Positions 22,782 through 32,333 of a stretch of 64,000 nucleotides of DNA are shown here, piece by piece. The notes beneath the pieces were generated by a model. That model was not told where the DNA came from, made no database searches, and saw only the letters and a program-made list of their open reading frames with translations. The number at the start of each line of letters is the position of its first letter. Positions within the stretch are counted from its first letter, which is position 1. The DNA is taken from positions 1 to 64,000 of the forward strand of contig JBBRNH010000019.1 of the NCBI GenBank assembly GCA_038230415.1, in the 5' to 3' direction. The stretch comes from JBBRNH01 sp038230415. Lineage in GTDB: Bacteria > Bacteroidota > Bacteroidia > Cytophagales > Spirosomataceae. The translations under genes and the position numbers were made by a program.

Positions 22782-25163
22782 ATGTTTAAAAACTACCTTA
22801 AAATCGCCCTCCGAACCCTGTGGCGCAACCGACTCTTTACCACGATCAACGTGCTGGGCCTGTCGGTCGGGCTGGCCTGCGTGGTGGTGCTGGTGCTGTT
22901 TGCCCAGAAGTGCCTGACCTGGGACACTCAACATGCCAACCTCGACCGGATTTATTCCATCCAGACCTCCTCCGGCGGGGAAACCTACAACCAGACCGTT
23001 TATCCGCTGCTCGGCCAACTCCTGCACGACTACCCCGAAATCGAGACCGGCACGCACATCCAGCACTGGAATAACCCCTGGATCGAGTACCGGGGCAAGA
23101 GCGTTCAGCAATCGACGGACTACGTGGACTCGACGTTTTTCCGGGTCTTTTCGTTTGCCTTTAAATACGGCGACCCGGCTACGGCGTTGCAAAATCGCTA
23201 TTCGGTGGTGCTGAACGAGAACGTGGCCGAATCGCTGTTTGGCGCGGCAAACCCGGTGGGTAAACACGTGACCGTCAATGACACGCTCCAATTCACTGTA
23301 ACGGGGGTGTTGGCTAAACTGCCGGCCAATTCGTCGTTGCAGTTTTCGGTCCTGATGCCAGCCGCCAACCTGATGGCCGATGCCGGATTCCGGCAAAACG
23401 CCGACTGGTTCAACACCTTCGCCACCGTGTTTGTGCTGCTCCGGCCCGATGCCGACAAAGCCCGGCTCGACGCTAAGTTTCCGCTGTTAGTCAAGCGGCA
23501 TTTTGCGGGCGACGCTCAGAAGCGCGTCCTGCGGCTGAACCCGTTCAAGGATTTTATCTATACCGAGAATCCGGCATTTGCGGGCCTCATCAACGCCATA
23601 ATCGCCATTGCCGCGTTTTTGCTGCTCATCATCAGCATCAATCTCATTAATCTTAACATGGCCTCGGCCCTGCCCCGCGCCAAAGAAGTAGCGATGCGGC
23701 AGGTGGTGGGTGCCACCAAACGATTAGTGCTGAATCAGTTCTGGATCGAGTCGGGGATGGTGGTGGCGGTGTCGCTGGGGTTTTCGGTGCTGTTTGCCGT
23801 GTATTTCCTGATTCCGCACTTCAACGATCTCCGCGAGGGAAAGATGCAGTTGGCCATCGTCTGGGCAACGGATTACCCCACGATTCTGACCGTGCTGGGT
23901 CTGGCCTTAGCCGTTGCGCTGGTGGCCGGCACCGCCCCGGCCCTGTTTCTGATGCGGCTGAAAACAACCGAAGCCGTGAAGGGCAAAATCTCGGCCAGTC
24001 CGCGCAGCGGGGTCTTCCGGCAAAACGCGCTGATTGTGGTGCAGTTCGCGCTGGCGGTGCTGTTTATCCTCGGCACGATTGGGATGCGCGAGCAGATCGA
24101 ATACATGAAAAACGCGGATTTGGGCTACGACAAAACCAACGTCCTGGTCTTTAAAACCGACCTCGCCTACCGCAACTCAACGGCTGCTGTGGCGCAGGGG
24201 CGGGCCATTATGAACGGGCTTCGCCAGAACCCGAATGTGCTGTCGTTCACGAGTTCGGAACTGACCCCGGCCCAGTATTACAACAACTTCAACAGTTACT
24301 ACCCCGACGGCAACGAAGCCCGGAAGGTGAACATCCGGCACGTGCCGGGCGCGGTGAATTACACCGAAACGTTTAAAATCCCAATGGTGGAGGGCCGAAA
24401 CGTCTCCGATGCTACACCCGCCGACTCGGCTAACCGGGCGGTGGTGCTGAACGAGTCAGCTATGCGGGCCTTTGGCTGGACAACGGCGGTGGGCAAAAAA
24501 CTCCGCCAGCAAAACGACGACGGGGTGTTCACCGTCGTCGGCGTAACAAAAGACTACCACTACCGCGACCTCAAAGACCGGGTTGGGCCGATGTTGCAGT
24601 GGTACAGTGGCCGCGAGCGATTGAGTACGTTCCTGTCGGTGCGGCTGAATGATGCGGCCAACGCCCCGGCCCTAATTCGGGATATGGAAGCGCAGTTCAA
24701 AAAGATTCCGGCCCGGCGGTCGCTGTCATACACGTACTTGGCCGACGAGGTGGCGAAAGCCTACGAGCCCATCAACAACGCCTGGCGCATCGTCAGTTTC
24801 GTGACCATGATTGCGGTGCTGACGGCCTGCGCGGGCATTTTTGGGCTGATTACGCTCGTGGCCCGGCGACGCACCAAAGAGATTGGCGTTCGCAAAGTGC
24901 TGGGAGCCAGCGTGTTGAGCGTTGCCCTGTTGCTCTCGTCCGATTTCCTGAAATTGGTGGGTATCGCCATTCTGATTGCGGGGCCGGCGGGCTGGTGGCT
25001 GGGTCAGAAGCTGCTCGGTTACTGGGCCTACCACATCGAACCGCAGTGGTGGTATTTGGTGGTGGCGGCACTGCTGGCGGTGGGCATCGCCTTCATATCG
25101 GTTGTGTTTCAGGCCCTGAAGGCGGCTTTGGCGAATCCGGTGACGAGTTTGCGGAGTGAATAA
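22782..25163 (+). CDS. MacB/FtsX-type ABC transporter permease (3)
   Basis: 793 residues. The first FtsX loop is divergent (AKEVAMRQVVGATKRLVLNQ), the second is canonical (TKEIGVRKVLGASVLSVALL). The tail AALANPVTSLRSE resembles permease 8. Span 1 is NVLGLSVGLACVVVLVLF. The start lies 43 bp from the divergent Uma2 ATG. Confidence 0.92.
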   Translation: MFKNYLKIALRTLWRNRLFTTINVLGLSVGLACVVVLVLFAQKCLTWDTQHANLDRIYSIQTSSGGETYNQTVYPLLGQLLHDYPEIETGTHIQHWNNPWIEYRGKSVQQSTDYVDSTFFRVFSFAFKYGDPATALQNRYSVVLNENVAESLFGAANPVGKHVTVNDTLQFTVTGVLAKLPANSSLQFSVLMPAANLMADAGFRQNADWFNTFATVFVLLRPDADKARLDAKFPLLVKRHFAGDAQKRVLRLNPFKDFIYTENPAFAGLINAIIAIAAFLLLIISINLINLNMASALPRAKEVAMRQVVGATKRLVLNQFWIESGMVVAVSLGFSVLFAVYFLIPHFNDLREGKMQLAIVWATDYPTILTVLGLALAVALVAGTAPALFLMRLKTTEAVKGKISASPRSGVFRQNALIVVQFALAVLFILGTIGMREQIEYMKNADLGYDKTNVLVFKTDLAYRNSTAAVAQGRAIMNGLRQNPNVLSFTSSELTPAQYYNNFNSYYPDGNEARKVNIRHVPGAVNYTETFKIPMVEGRNVSDATPADSANRAVVLNESAMRAFGWTTAVGKKLRQQNDDGVFTVVGVTKDYHYRDLKDRVGPMLQWYSGRERLSTFLSVRLNDAANAPALIRDMEAQFKKIPARRSLSYTYLADEVAKAYEPINNAWRIVSFVTMIAVLTACAGIFGLITLVARRRTKEIGVRKVLGASVLSVALLLSSDFLKLVGIAILIAGPAGWWLGQKLLGYWAYHIEPQWWYLVVAALLAVGIAFISVVFQALKAALANPVTSLRSE

Positions 25164-25185
25164 TCAGCGGTGTAGCTGACTTCTG

Positions 25186-25677
25186 TCAGGCAAAGACAGT
25201 GGACAGGGGAAGCTCAAAACCCGTTGCCTGATCAACCAGCGTATCATCATGATGGAAAAAGTGGTAGTGACCGGGCCGGTCGAAAACCATCACGGCCCGC
25301 AAAACCGGCAACACAATCCAGCAGGATTTAGCACCGAACTGGAAGTAAACGTGGGTCTTAGCCACCATCTCTTCCGGTCCGGCGTCCCGGTTGCTTTGAG
25401 ACGGGGACTGAATCTCGATGCAGGTCAGCGGTGGGTCGGGTCGTTTGGCCGGTTCGTTGTCATAATCCAGTTTGATACTGGCCGGATAAACCAATACATC
25501 CGGTGTGGTGCTGTCGGGTTGGGTCGCCAGCGAGGTTTCAGACATGATTCGGTGTGTAGTCCGGTAGCGGAGTTTTAATTCAAACGATAGATTGGCCTGA
25601 ATCGAACCATGAACGGCGTTGGGCATAGGTTTTCCTCTATCAAGTTCGTAGGGCAAGCGATCAACGATGGCCTCCAT
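25186..25677 (-). CDS. Uma2 family protein (putative endonuclease)
   Basis: 163 residues from ATG 25677. It carries the subgroup signature YELDRGKPMPNAVHGSIQAN at the start, TPDVLVYPASIKLDYDN (~57) and LTCIEIQSPSQSNRD (~85), then CWIVLPVLRAVMVFD. It is most similar to the Uma2 at 42863-43354. Its stop is 23 bp from the permease 3 stop and its start faces permease 4. Confidence 0.85.
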   Translation of the reverse strand: MEAIVDRLPYELDRGKPMPNAVHGSIQANLSFELKLRYRTTHRIMSETSLATQPDSTTPDVLVYPASIKLDYDNEPAKRPDPPLTCIEIQSPSQSNRDAGPEEMVAKTHVYFQFGAKSCWIVLPVLRAVMVFDRPGHYHFFHHDDTLVDQATGFELPLSTVFA

Positions 25678-25711
25678 AAGCAGTATGCCGCCAAAGCGGA
25701 CGAGTTTTTTT

Positions 25712-25719
25712 CAAAGATA
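25712..25719 (-). promoter_or_regulatory. TAnnTTTG (-7) box of Uma2 gene
   Basis: TATCTTTG on the minus strand, followed by GAAAAAAACTCGTC, the same block as at four other Uma2 genes. About 35 bp before the ATG. Confidence 0.65.
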
Positions 25720-25737
25720 CCCAAAACCAATAAAATC

Positions 25738-28149
25738 ATGTTCAGAAACTACCTCAAAATCGTCGGACGGACCCTGCTCCGCAACAAAGTGTATTCGGCT
25801 ATCAACATTGTTGGTCTCGCTGTCGGGCTTGCCTCTTGCCTGCTCATTGTGCTTTATGTGAGCGATGAACTCAGCTACGACCGCTATAACGCCAAAGCCG
25901 ACCGGACTTACCGCCTGAATACGGATGCTAAATTTGGTGGAAGCACCGTTGAATTAGCCGTTACGCCCGATCCGCTTGGCCCAACGCTTAAACAGGATTA
26001 CCCACAGGTAGAGCAGTTTGTCCGGCTGCACCATCGCGGTATGTGGCTCGTCAGGCTGGCCGGTTCACCAACGGCTATCAGCGAGGATAACATCACCTTT
26101 GCCGACTCGACCCTGTTCGATGTGTTTACGCTGCCCCTCATTGCCGGTAATCCGAAGCGGGCATTGGCCGAACCGAACACCGTTGTTATCACCGAATCGG
26201 CGGCCAAACGCCATTTCGGGAGCCAGAACCCAATGGGACAGACACTGTTATTAGGCGATCAGCCGTACCGAATAACGGGCCTCATGCGCGATATGCCCGC
26301 GAATTCCCACTTCCGGGCCGACATTTTCCCAACCATGCTCAACGATGATTACCAGTGGGGACAGTGGTTGAGCACTAACCACTACACCTATATCGTGCTT
26401 AGACCCGGCACCGACCCGGTGGTATTTACCCGTAATCTCGACGCGGTGGTAGAGAAATATTGTAGTCCGGTATTGATGAAAGAAGTTGGCGTAACCATAG
26501 CCCAGTTCCGGCAGTCGGGCAATCGGTTTCGGTTATGGATGATGCCCCTGACTGACCTGCACCTGCGCTCGAAGCAAACCATTGAAATGATGGCACCGGG
26601 CGATATCCAGTACGTTTATGTTTTTTCGGTGGTGGCGTTGTTTATCTTGCTCATTGCCTGCGTGAATTTCATGAATCTGGCTACGGCGCGGGCCTCCATG
26701 CGAGCTAAAGAAGTGGGCGTTCGCAAAGTGCTTGGCTCCGAACGGCAGCAATTGATTGGGCAGTTCATGACCGAATCGGTTCTGACAACGACGGTTGCGC
26801 TGGGTCTGGCCTTGCTGCTGGTGGTGGTTGCCCTGCCCTTGTTTAACAACGTGGCCGCCAAAACACTGCGCTGGCAGGGTTTGCTCGCACCCGGCTGGTT
26901 GGCCGCGTTAGCCGCCGTGCCGGTGGTGGTAGGTGGGCTGGCGGGTAGCTATCCGGCTCTGTTTCTATCCGCCTTTCAGCCCATACAGGTCTTGACCGGC
27001 AAACGAACTGCGGGTATCCGGGGGCTGAGTCTGCGGAGTGCGCTGGTGGTGTTTCAGTTCAGCACGTCGGCGCTGCTCATCATTGGCACCCTCGTGGTTT
27101 ATCGCCAACTGACCTACATCAAGACCCGGAACCTGGGCTTCGACCGCGCCCATGTACTGACCGTCAGCACAAACGGCTCAAAACAGGATGAGTCGTTTCG
27201 GCAGGAAGTGTTAAAGTTGCCCGGTGTTGTGAGTGGTACATTGTCTGGCTTTTTGCCCGTTCCGTCAGACCGTTCAAGCGTTCCTTTGTTCCCGATGGGC
27301 GAAACCGATCAGAAAAAAGCCGTCACGACGCAACGCTGGACGGTGGACTACGACTACATAAAAACGCTGGGGATGCAGATGGCGCAGGGTCGTAATTTCT
27401 CGCCCGCGTTCGGGGCCGATTCGTCGGGGGTTGTTCTGAATGAGACCGCCGTCAAACTTTTTGGCTTTACGAATCCCATTGGTCAGCGGGTTGATGTATT
27501 TCAGGGTCCCGGTCGGCGTAAAACGTTTACGGTTGTTGGGGTGGTGCGAAATTTCAATTATGAGTCATTGCGCCAGCAGGTGGGGGCGGTGGCTCTTTTT
27601 CTGGGGAGGGATCCCGGTTCGGCTTCGTTCCGGCTCGACAAGGCAGATGTACCCACCCTGCTAACGCAGATCGAATCGAAGTGGAAGCAGTTGATGCCCG
27701 GTCAACCTTTCAGCTATCAGTTTATGGATGATCGGTTTGATTACGTGTACCGCGCCGAGCAGCGAGTAAGTACGCTCATCTTATCGTTTGCTGTGCTGGC
27801 TATTTTGATTGCCTGTCTCGGTCTGTTCGGGTTAGCATCGTTCACCGCCGAAGCCCGCACTAAAGAGATTGGGGTGCGTAAAGTGCTGGGTGCCAGCGTT
27901 GCCAGTATTGTAACGCTGTTGTCAAAAGATTTCCTGAAACTCGTACTCATTGCTATTGTCATTGCCAGCCCGATTGCGTGGTGGGCCATGAATCGCTGGT
28001 TGCAGGACTTCGCCTACCGCATCAACATCGAGTGGTGGGTATTTGCGCTGGCGGGTCTGCTGTCGGTAGGCATCGCGCTGTTGACGGTGAGTTTTCAGAG
28101 TATCCGGGCCGCGCTGATGAACCCGGTCAAATCATTGAGAAGCGAATAA
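25738..28149 (+). CDS. MacB/FtsX-type ABC transporter permease (4)
   Basis: Read from ATG 25738 (MFRNYLKIVGRTLLRNKVYS); the open frame upstream runs antisense through the Uma2 gene. 803 residues. The last ~100 residues are almost identical to those of permease 6 (37059-39527), for example IAIVIASPIAWWAMNRWLQD, while the central domains differ much more. Loops AKEVGVRKVLGSERQQ and TKEIGVRKVLGASVAS. No Uma2 follows; a convergent glycosyltransferase gene ends 20 bp away. Confidence 0.92.
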   Translation: MFRNYLKIVGRTLLRNKVYSAINIVGLAVGLASCLLIVLYVSDELSYDRYNAKADRTYRLNTDAKFGGSTVELAVTPDPLGPTLKQDYPQVEQFVRLHHRGMWLVRLAGSPTAISEDNITFADSTLFDVFTLPLIAGNPKRALAEPNTVVITESAAKRHFGSQNPMGQTLLLGDQPYRITGLMRDMPANSHFRADIFPTMLNDDYQWGQWLSTNHYTYIVLRPGTDPVVFTRNLDAVVEKYCSPVLMKEVGVTIAQFRQSGNRFRLWMMPLTDLHLRSKQTIEMMAPGDIQYVYVFSVVALFILLIACVNFMNLATARASMRAKEVGVRKVLGSERQQLIGQFMTESVLTTTVALGLALLLVVVALPLFNNVAAKTLRWQGLLAPGWLAALAAVPVVVGGLAGSYPALFLSAFQPIQVLTGKRTAGIRGLSLRSALVVFQFSTSALLIIGTLVVYRQLTYIKTRNLGFDRAHVLTVSTNGSKQDESFRQEVLKLPGVVSGTLSGFLPVPSDRSSVPLFPMGETDQKKAVTTQRWTVDYDYIKTLGMQMAQGRNFSPAFGADSSGVVLNETAVKLFGFTNPIGQRVDVFQGPGRRKTFTVVGVVRNFNYESLRQQVGAVALFLGRDPGSASFRLDKADVPTLLTQIESKWKQLMPGQPFSYQFMDDRFDYVYRAEQRVSTLILSFAVLAILIACLGLFGLASFTAEARTKEIGVRKVLGASVASIVTLLSKDFLKLVLIAIVIASPIAWWAMNRWLQDFAYRINIEWWVFALAGLLSVGIALLTVSFQSIRAALMNPVKSLRSE

Positions 28150-28168
28150 GAGGCTATACCCGCCCCAC

Positions 28169-29407
28169 TCAGCGTAATTGCGCCCGGTAGGTTCGGCCAC
28201 GCCATTGCGTGGGTACCCGGCCAGCCGACAGAAAAATGCGCAGCACGGCCAGCGGGTCCAGCAGGGGCGACAGCCAGTAGCCTATCCCAACGCTGGCCCC
28301 CGTCCAGGTGTAGCAGTGAGCGGTAGCTACGTGCAGAATCAGCCGCAGACCCAGCAACAGGGCGTTCAGGCCGAGCAGGGCCAGTGCCACCCACGAGTAG
28401 GTCACGCCCGTCAGAACGCCCAACGCCAAGCCACCCAGCACCAGGATGGGCAGAGCCTGGACGCTCAACAACAGGTGCAGATCGCTGCGGAGCTGGCGGG
28501 CGGTAGAGGCATCTTTCAGGTCGAGCGAGCGGCCCCACTCGCGCCAGGTCTCGGCCACGCCCTCATACATCCGAACCTGGATGAGTTGCGCCCCGTCGAG
28601 CATCTGCACCCGGAAACCGGCTTTGGCGACGGCGCGGGCCAGTGTCACATCGTCGCAGAACGAGCTGCGGGCGCAGGCATAGCCGCCCACCGCGTCCAGA
28701 ACCGCCCGTCGGCTCAAAAAACATTGGCCGTTAGCCAGCACCTGCTGCTCTGTAGCCGGGCCGTTGCCCCAACTGTTGGTCCGGTAGAGCAGCGTGGTGA
28801 GCAGGGCCGCGTGCAGGGCCGCTTCGCCCGCCGACCGCACGATGAACCGGGGCGACAACGACACCAAATCGCAGGCATCCTGCCGGGCCTTGGTGACGAG
28901 TGTTTTAACTAAGCCCGGCTGCGGGCGGGTGTCGGCATCAATGCCCAGCACATACTGGCTCCGGGGCGAACTCTGCCGGTAGCCGTAGTGCAAAGCCCAG
29001 GGCCGCCCCACCCAGCCCGGCGGCAGGGGCGTGTCGGTCAGGAGTTTGATGCGGGCATCGCGTTGAGCGTACTGCCGGACGAGGTCGCGGGTGCCATCCT
29101 GCGAATCACTGTCGATGATGAGAATCTCGCGCACTTCGGAGCCTTGCTGCATCAGACCCAACAGGCAGGGTTCCAGCCGATGCACCTCGTTCAGGGTAGG
29201 CACCAGCACACTAACGCTGCCCACGAGCGAGGGGTCGGGGGGCAACGGGTCTGGCCGGAGCGGGGTGGGGCCAACGGGCGGATGCCGAAACGCGGTTTCT
29301 ATCAGGTGCAACAGCAGGCGAACGGCAGCAGGAAGCTGGAACACCAGCAGGGCGGCAAACAACAGATCAGGCAACGACAACGTAAAAAGAACAGACTGCC
29401 AATTCAT
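28169..29407 (-). CDS. family 2 glycosyltransferase, membrane-bound
   Basis: Read from ATG 29407 (MNWQSVLFTLSLPDLLF): 412 residues. N-terminal span, then a GT-A domain with VSVLVPTLNEVHRLEPC, IIDSDSQDGT and the metal-binding GIDADTRPQPG. An acceptor region with SSFCDDVTLARAVAKAG and a terminal motif VAETWREWGRSLDLKD follow, then three to four spans. The last motif is reminiscent of CruC/CrtX-like carotenoid glycosyltransferases, but no carotenoid genes are near, so the acceptor is uncertain. Convergent with permease 4. Confidence 0.8.
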   Translation of the reverse strand: MNWQSVLFTLSLPDLLFAALLVFQLPAAVRLLLHLIETAFRHPPVGPTPLRPDPLPPDPSLVGSVSVLVPTLNEVHRLEPCLLGLMQQGSEVREILIIDSDSQDGTRDLVRQYAQRDARIKLLTDTPLPPGWVGRPWALHYGYRQSSPRSQYVLGIDADTRPQPGLVKTLVTKARQDACDLVSLSPRFIVRSAGEAALHAALLTTLLYRTNSWGNGPATEQQVLANGQCFLSRRAVLDAVGGYACARSSFCDDVTLARAVAKAGFRVQMLDGAQLIQVRMYEGVAETWREWGRSLDLKDASTARQLRSDLHLLLSVQALPILVLGGLALGVLTGVTYSWVALALLGLNALLLGLRLILHVATAHCYTWTGASVGIGYWLSPLLDPLAVLRIFLSAGRVPTQWRGRTYRAQLR

Positions 29408-29696
29408 AAGACTTGAGTGTAAACCGGTAGCGACCCGCCCAGCGCACCCGCGCCGGTTGGCGGGGCAGGCCGGACAACCGACTATACCTGAACAGATGGT
29501 AACGGTGTTCGGTTTGACGGACCGGCATACCCTTACTCTGTGGCCCGGTAGGGTAGTTGCCATACCCGCAATGATGCCCGATTGTTCTGCCGCGTAAGGT
29601 TAGCTGAACGTGGGGGCAGTATAACCGCCACTCATCCCAAAGCCGACACCCGTATCGCTAAAACTGCGTCTTTTGTGTGGTTCAACAAGCGCAGCG

Positions 29697-30749
29697 ATGA
29701 AGAGAAGATGGATTATCTTAAGGATGCTAACCGGGCTGCTGATCGGTCACACTCAGGCACAACCGGGCCTGAAAGGGACGTATTACAGCGGGACTAACTT
29801 CGAGACAAAAGTGCTGACCCGCATTGATCCGCAAATCAGTTTCGACTGGACGGGGCGCAGTCCGGTTTCCGGCCTCGGTAAGTCCTATTACTCTATCCGC
29901 TGGACGGGTAAACTGCTGGCACCGGTGTCGGGGCGGTACGTTTTCAACGCGAAGGTGGACGATGGTATTCGCATCTGGGTGGGCAACCGGCAGGTGATGG
30001 ATGCCTGGCAACTGAACGATTCCAAACGGTTCACGGGTGCTGTAACGCTAAAGGCCGGGCAGTACTACGACCTGAAGATTGACTATTTCAACGACCTGCT
30101 GGGGGGCGTAATCGAGTTATTCTGGCAGCGTCCCGACGAGGTAAACCCGCCGTTCAGCAGCGGGAAGCCTATTTCCGGTCAGTACCTGTATCAGACAATC
30201 CCCACTCCGCCTAAGCCTGTTGTTCCGCCAAAACCCACTACTAAACCTGCGGTGGTGGTTGCGCCCACCCCAAAACCTGCGCCGAAACCCGTTGTTGTGC
30301 CACCCAAACCAGAGTCAGTAGTGGCTGCGGTAATCCCTCCGGTAGTAGCCGCGCCGGAGAAAACCCCCGAAGCCCAGGCCCAGGCCGAAACGTTCGGGTC
30401 AGTCGAGACGGGTAAACTGCTGGTGCTGGAGAACGTCTTTTTCGAGCGCAGTACCTACGTGCTTCTCCCGGAGTCGTTTGCCGAGTTGGATAAGTTAGTG
30501 CGAACCCTGCGCCAGAACCCGGCCCTGCGCATCAGCATCGCCGGGCATACCGATAACGTGGGTGACCCCCGCCTGAACCAGTCCCTCTCAGAATACCGGG
30601 CGCGGGTGGTGGTGAATTACCTGACCCGGCATGGCATCGCCGACGACCGCGTCGGGGCAATGGGCTATGGTGGTTCGCGGCCCGTGGCTGATAATGATAC
30701 AGAAACGGGTCGGGCCAGAAACCGGCGGGTGGAATTTATCGTAAAATGA
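29697..30749 (+). CDS. secreted PA14-OmpA fusion protein
   Basis: Read from ATG 29697 (MKRRWIILRMLTGLLIGHTQA), which gives a signal peptide. 350 residues: a PA14 domain (about 22-150; GLKGTYYSGTNFETK, DDGIRIWVGNRQVMDAW), a Pro/Lys/Val-rich linker (~155-235) and a C-terminal OmpA peptidoglycan-binding domain (NVFFERSTYVL, ISIAGHTDNVGDPRLNQSLS, GARNRR-like end). It probably anchors a carbohydrate-binding module to the cell wall from the outer membrane or periplasm. A 290-bp gap upstream holds no gene. Confidence 0.88.
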   Translation: MKRRWIILRMLTGLLIGHTQAQPGLKGTYYSGTNFETKVLTRIDPQISFDWTGRSPVSGLGKSYYSIRWTGKLLAPVSGRYVFNAKVDDGIRIWVGNRQVMDAWQLNDSKRFTGAVTLKAGQYYDLKIDYFNDLLGGVIELFWQRPDEVNPPFSSGKPISGQYLYQTIPTPPKPVVPPKPTTKPAVVVAPTPKPAPKPVVVPPKPESVVAAVIPPVVAAPEKTPEAQAQAETFGSVETGKLLVLENVFFERSTYVLLPESFAELDKLVRTLRQNPALRISIAGHTDNVGDPRLNQSLSEYRARVVVNYLTRHGIADDRVGAMGYGGSRPVADNDTETGRARNRRVEFIVK

Positions 30750-30815
30750 GTCAAAAATGAGTTCGCTTATGCAATTTGCCTTTGTCTTGCATCCTGAACT
30801 AAACGCACTCGGTCT

Positions 30816-32279
30816 ATGAAACTCTTAGTTACTGCTCTTCTCCTTTTATGGCTCGTTCCGATGCTGTTTGGCCAAACCCAACCCCTCACGCCCGATGTGG
30901 CCCGAAGAATTCAGCAAGTCGAAAACACCCTGATGCCCGGTGTGCAACTTGCGGGAGAACCACCAGTACACTACACGCTGGCCGAGCGAATGCGGCTGAT
31001 GAAAATCCCGGCGGTGAGTATCGCTGTGGTCAATAACGGCAAACTTGAGTGGGCAAAGGCGTATGGCTATCGAAGCACCGACAGCCTGCAACGGGCCGAT
31101 ACCCAAACGCTGTTTCAGGCTGCATCGGTCAGCAAACCGATTGCGGCATTTGGTGCCCTGACCGTAGTGGAACGGGGCAAATTAGGGTTGGATACAGACA
31201 TCAACCAGTATCTGAAAAGCTGGCATACCAAACCGTCTCCGTTTAGCAGCCAGAAACCCATTACCCTCCGGGGGCTGCTCTCGCACACCGCCGGGCTAAC
31301 CGTGCATGGCTTTGGGGGCTACGCCAACGGGCGGGCCATTCCTACGGTGGTTCAAATTCTGAACGGCGAAAAACCGGCTAATTCGCCCCCCGTTGTGTCG
31401 GATACCGTGCCGGGTACACGGTCGCAGTATTCGGGGGGTGGGTACGTGGTGATGCAACAGGCCATTACCGACGTAACGGGCGAGACCTTCCCGGCATTTA
31501 TGCAAAAAACGGTGCTGACTCCCCTCGGCATGACGCACAGCACCTACGAGCAGCCGCTGCCCGAATCGCGGCAGACCAATGTCAGTGTGGCCCACTTTGG
31601 CAATGGCAAAAAAATCCCCGGCAACTGGAATACTTACCCCGAAATGGCTCCCGCCGGTCTGTGGACAACCCCTTCTGACTTGGCGCAGTACATTATCGAG
31701 GTGCAGCAGTCATTGCAGGGAAAAGGCAGTCATATACTGTCGGAGCCGATGACGAAGGCCATGCTCACCAATCAATTAGGCAGTCACGGTCTCGGCCCCG
31801 AAGTGCGGGGTAGCGGCAACGAACTGGTGTTCAGCCACAACGGGGGTAATGCCGGATATAGATGCCTGTTTTACGCGCTGGCTAAAACCGGGCAGGGCGT
31901 GGTTATCATGACCAATTCGGACCGGGGTATGGAGTTGATTGACGAACTGATGCGGAGCGTGTCCAATGCCTACGGTTGGGCGGAGTTCAGGCCCGTTACC
32001 AAAAAGCTGGCACGGGTGGCCCCGCAAAAACTGGAGGCCATGACCGGACGCTATACGTTGCCCAACAAGCCTAACCTGGTGCTACACGTCTCGGTGGTGC
32101 AACAGGAGTTGCGGGTAAAACAAGGCTGGGATCGGTTTGAATTTACGCTGCAACCCGAATCGGACCGGGATTTTTTTGTGAAAGGCGATGGCGGTGCGTT
32201 CTCGTTTGCCGCTGCCCCCGACGGCACCATCACGGGCCTGACCGCCTTTGGCCGCGACTACTGGACCAAAGAAAAATAA
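30816..32279 (+). CDS. serine hydrolase, beta-lactamase class C / PBP4-like family
   Basis: 487 residues with a signal peptide (LLVTALLLLWLVPMLFGQTQ). The catalytic Ser-X-X-Lys is in QAASVSKPIAAFG (~105), the Tyr motif is YSGGGYVVM (~207), and HNGGNAGYR near 344 stands in for the third motif. A C-terminal beta domain (about 385-487) follows. Such enzymes are periplasmic esterases, peptidases or D-Ala-D-Ala hydrolases; a beta-lactam-hydrolysing role is not implied. Passenger gene between permeases 4 and 5. Confidence 0.88.
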   Translation: MKLLVTALLLLWLVPMLFGQTQPLTPDVARRIQQVENTLMPGVQLAGEPPVHYTLAERMRLMKIPAVSIAVVNNGKLEWAKAYGYRSTDSLQRADTQTLFQAASVSKPIAAFGALTVVERGKLGLDTDINQYLKSWHTKPSPFSSQKPITLRGLLSHTAGLTVHGFGGYANGRAIPTVVQILNGEKPANSPPVVSDTVPGTRSQYSGGGYVVMQQAITDVTGETFPAFMQKTVLTPLGMTHSTYEQPLPESRQTNVSVAHFGNGKKIPGNWNTYPEMAPAGLWTTPSDLAQYIIEVQQSLQGKGSHILSEPMTKAMLTNQLGSHGLGPEVRGSGNELVFSHNGGNAGYRCLFYALAKTGQGVVIMTNSDRGMELIDELMRSVSNAYGWAEFRPVTKKLARVAPQKLEAMTGRYTLPNKPNLVLHVSVVQQELRVKQGWDRFEFTLQPESDRDFFVKGDGGAFSFAAAPDGTITGLTAFGRDYWTKEK

Positions 32280-32296
32280 CGACCTGACCGTATTGA

Positions 32297-32332
32297 ATGA
32301 ACCTGGTGAGGAGGAGTATGCGGAGTGAGTAA
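32297..32332 (+). pseudogene. orphan permease 3' tail (scar)
   Basis: ATG AAC CTG GTG ... AGT GAG TAA encodes MNLVRRSMRSE-stop, the same end as the permeases (MNPVTSLRSE-stop) with one extra codon. The convergent Uma2 stop lies immediately after, exactly as at intact permease/Uma2 junctions. No permease body precedes it. Confidence 0.65.
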
Positions 32333-32333
32333 A

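Noticed and set aside
30816..32279. Serine hydrolase called as an antibiotic-resistance beta-lactamase
   Set aside because: The Ser-X-X-Lys fold is shared by many esterases and peptidases; the third motif and the extra C-terminal domain give no support for a resistance role.
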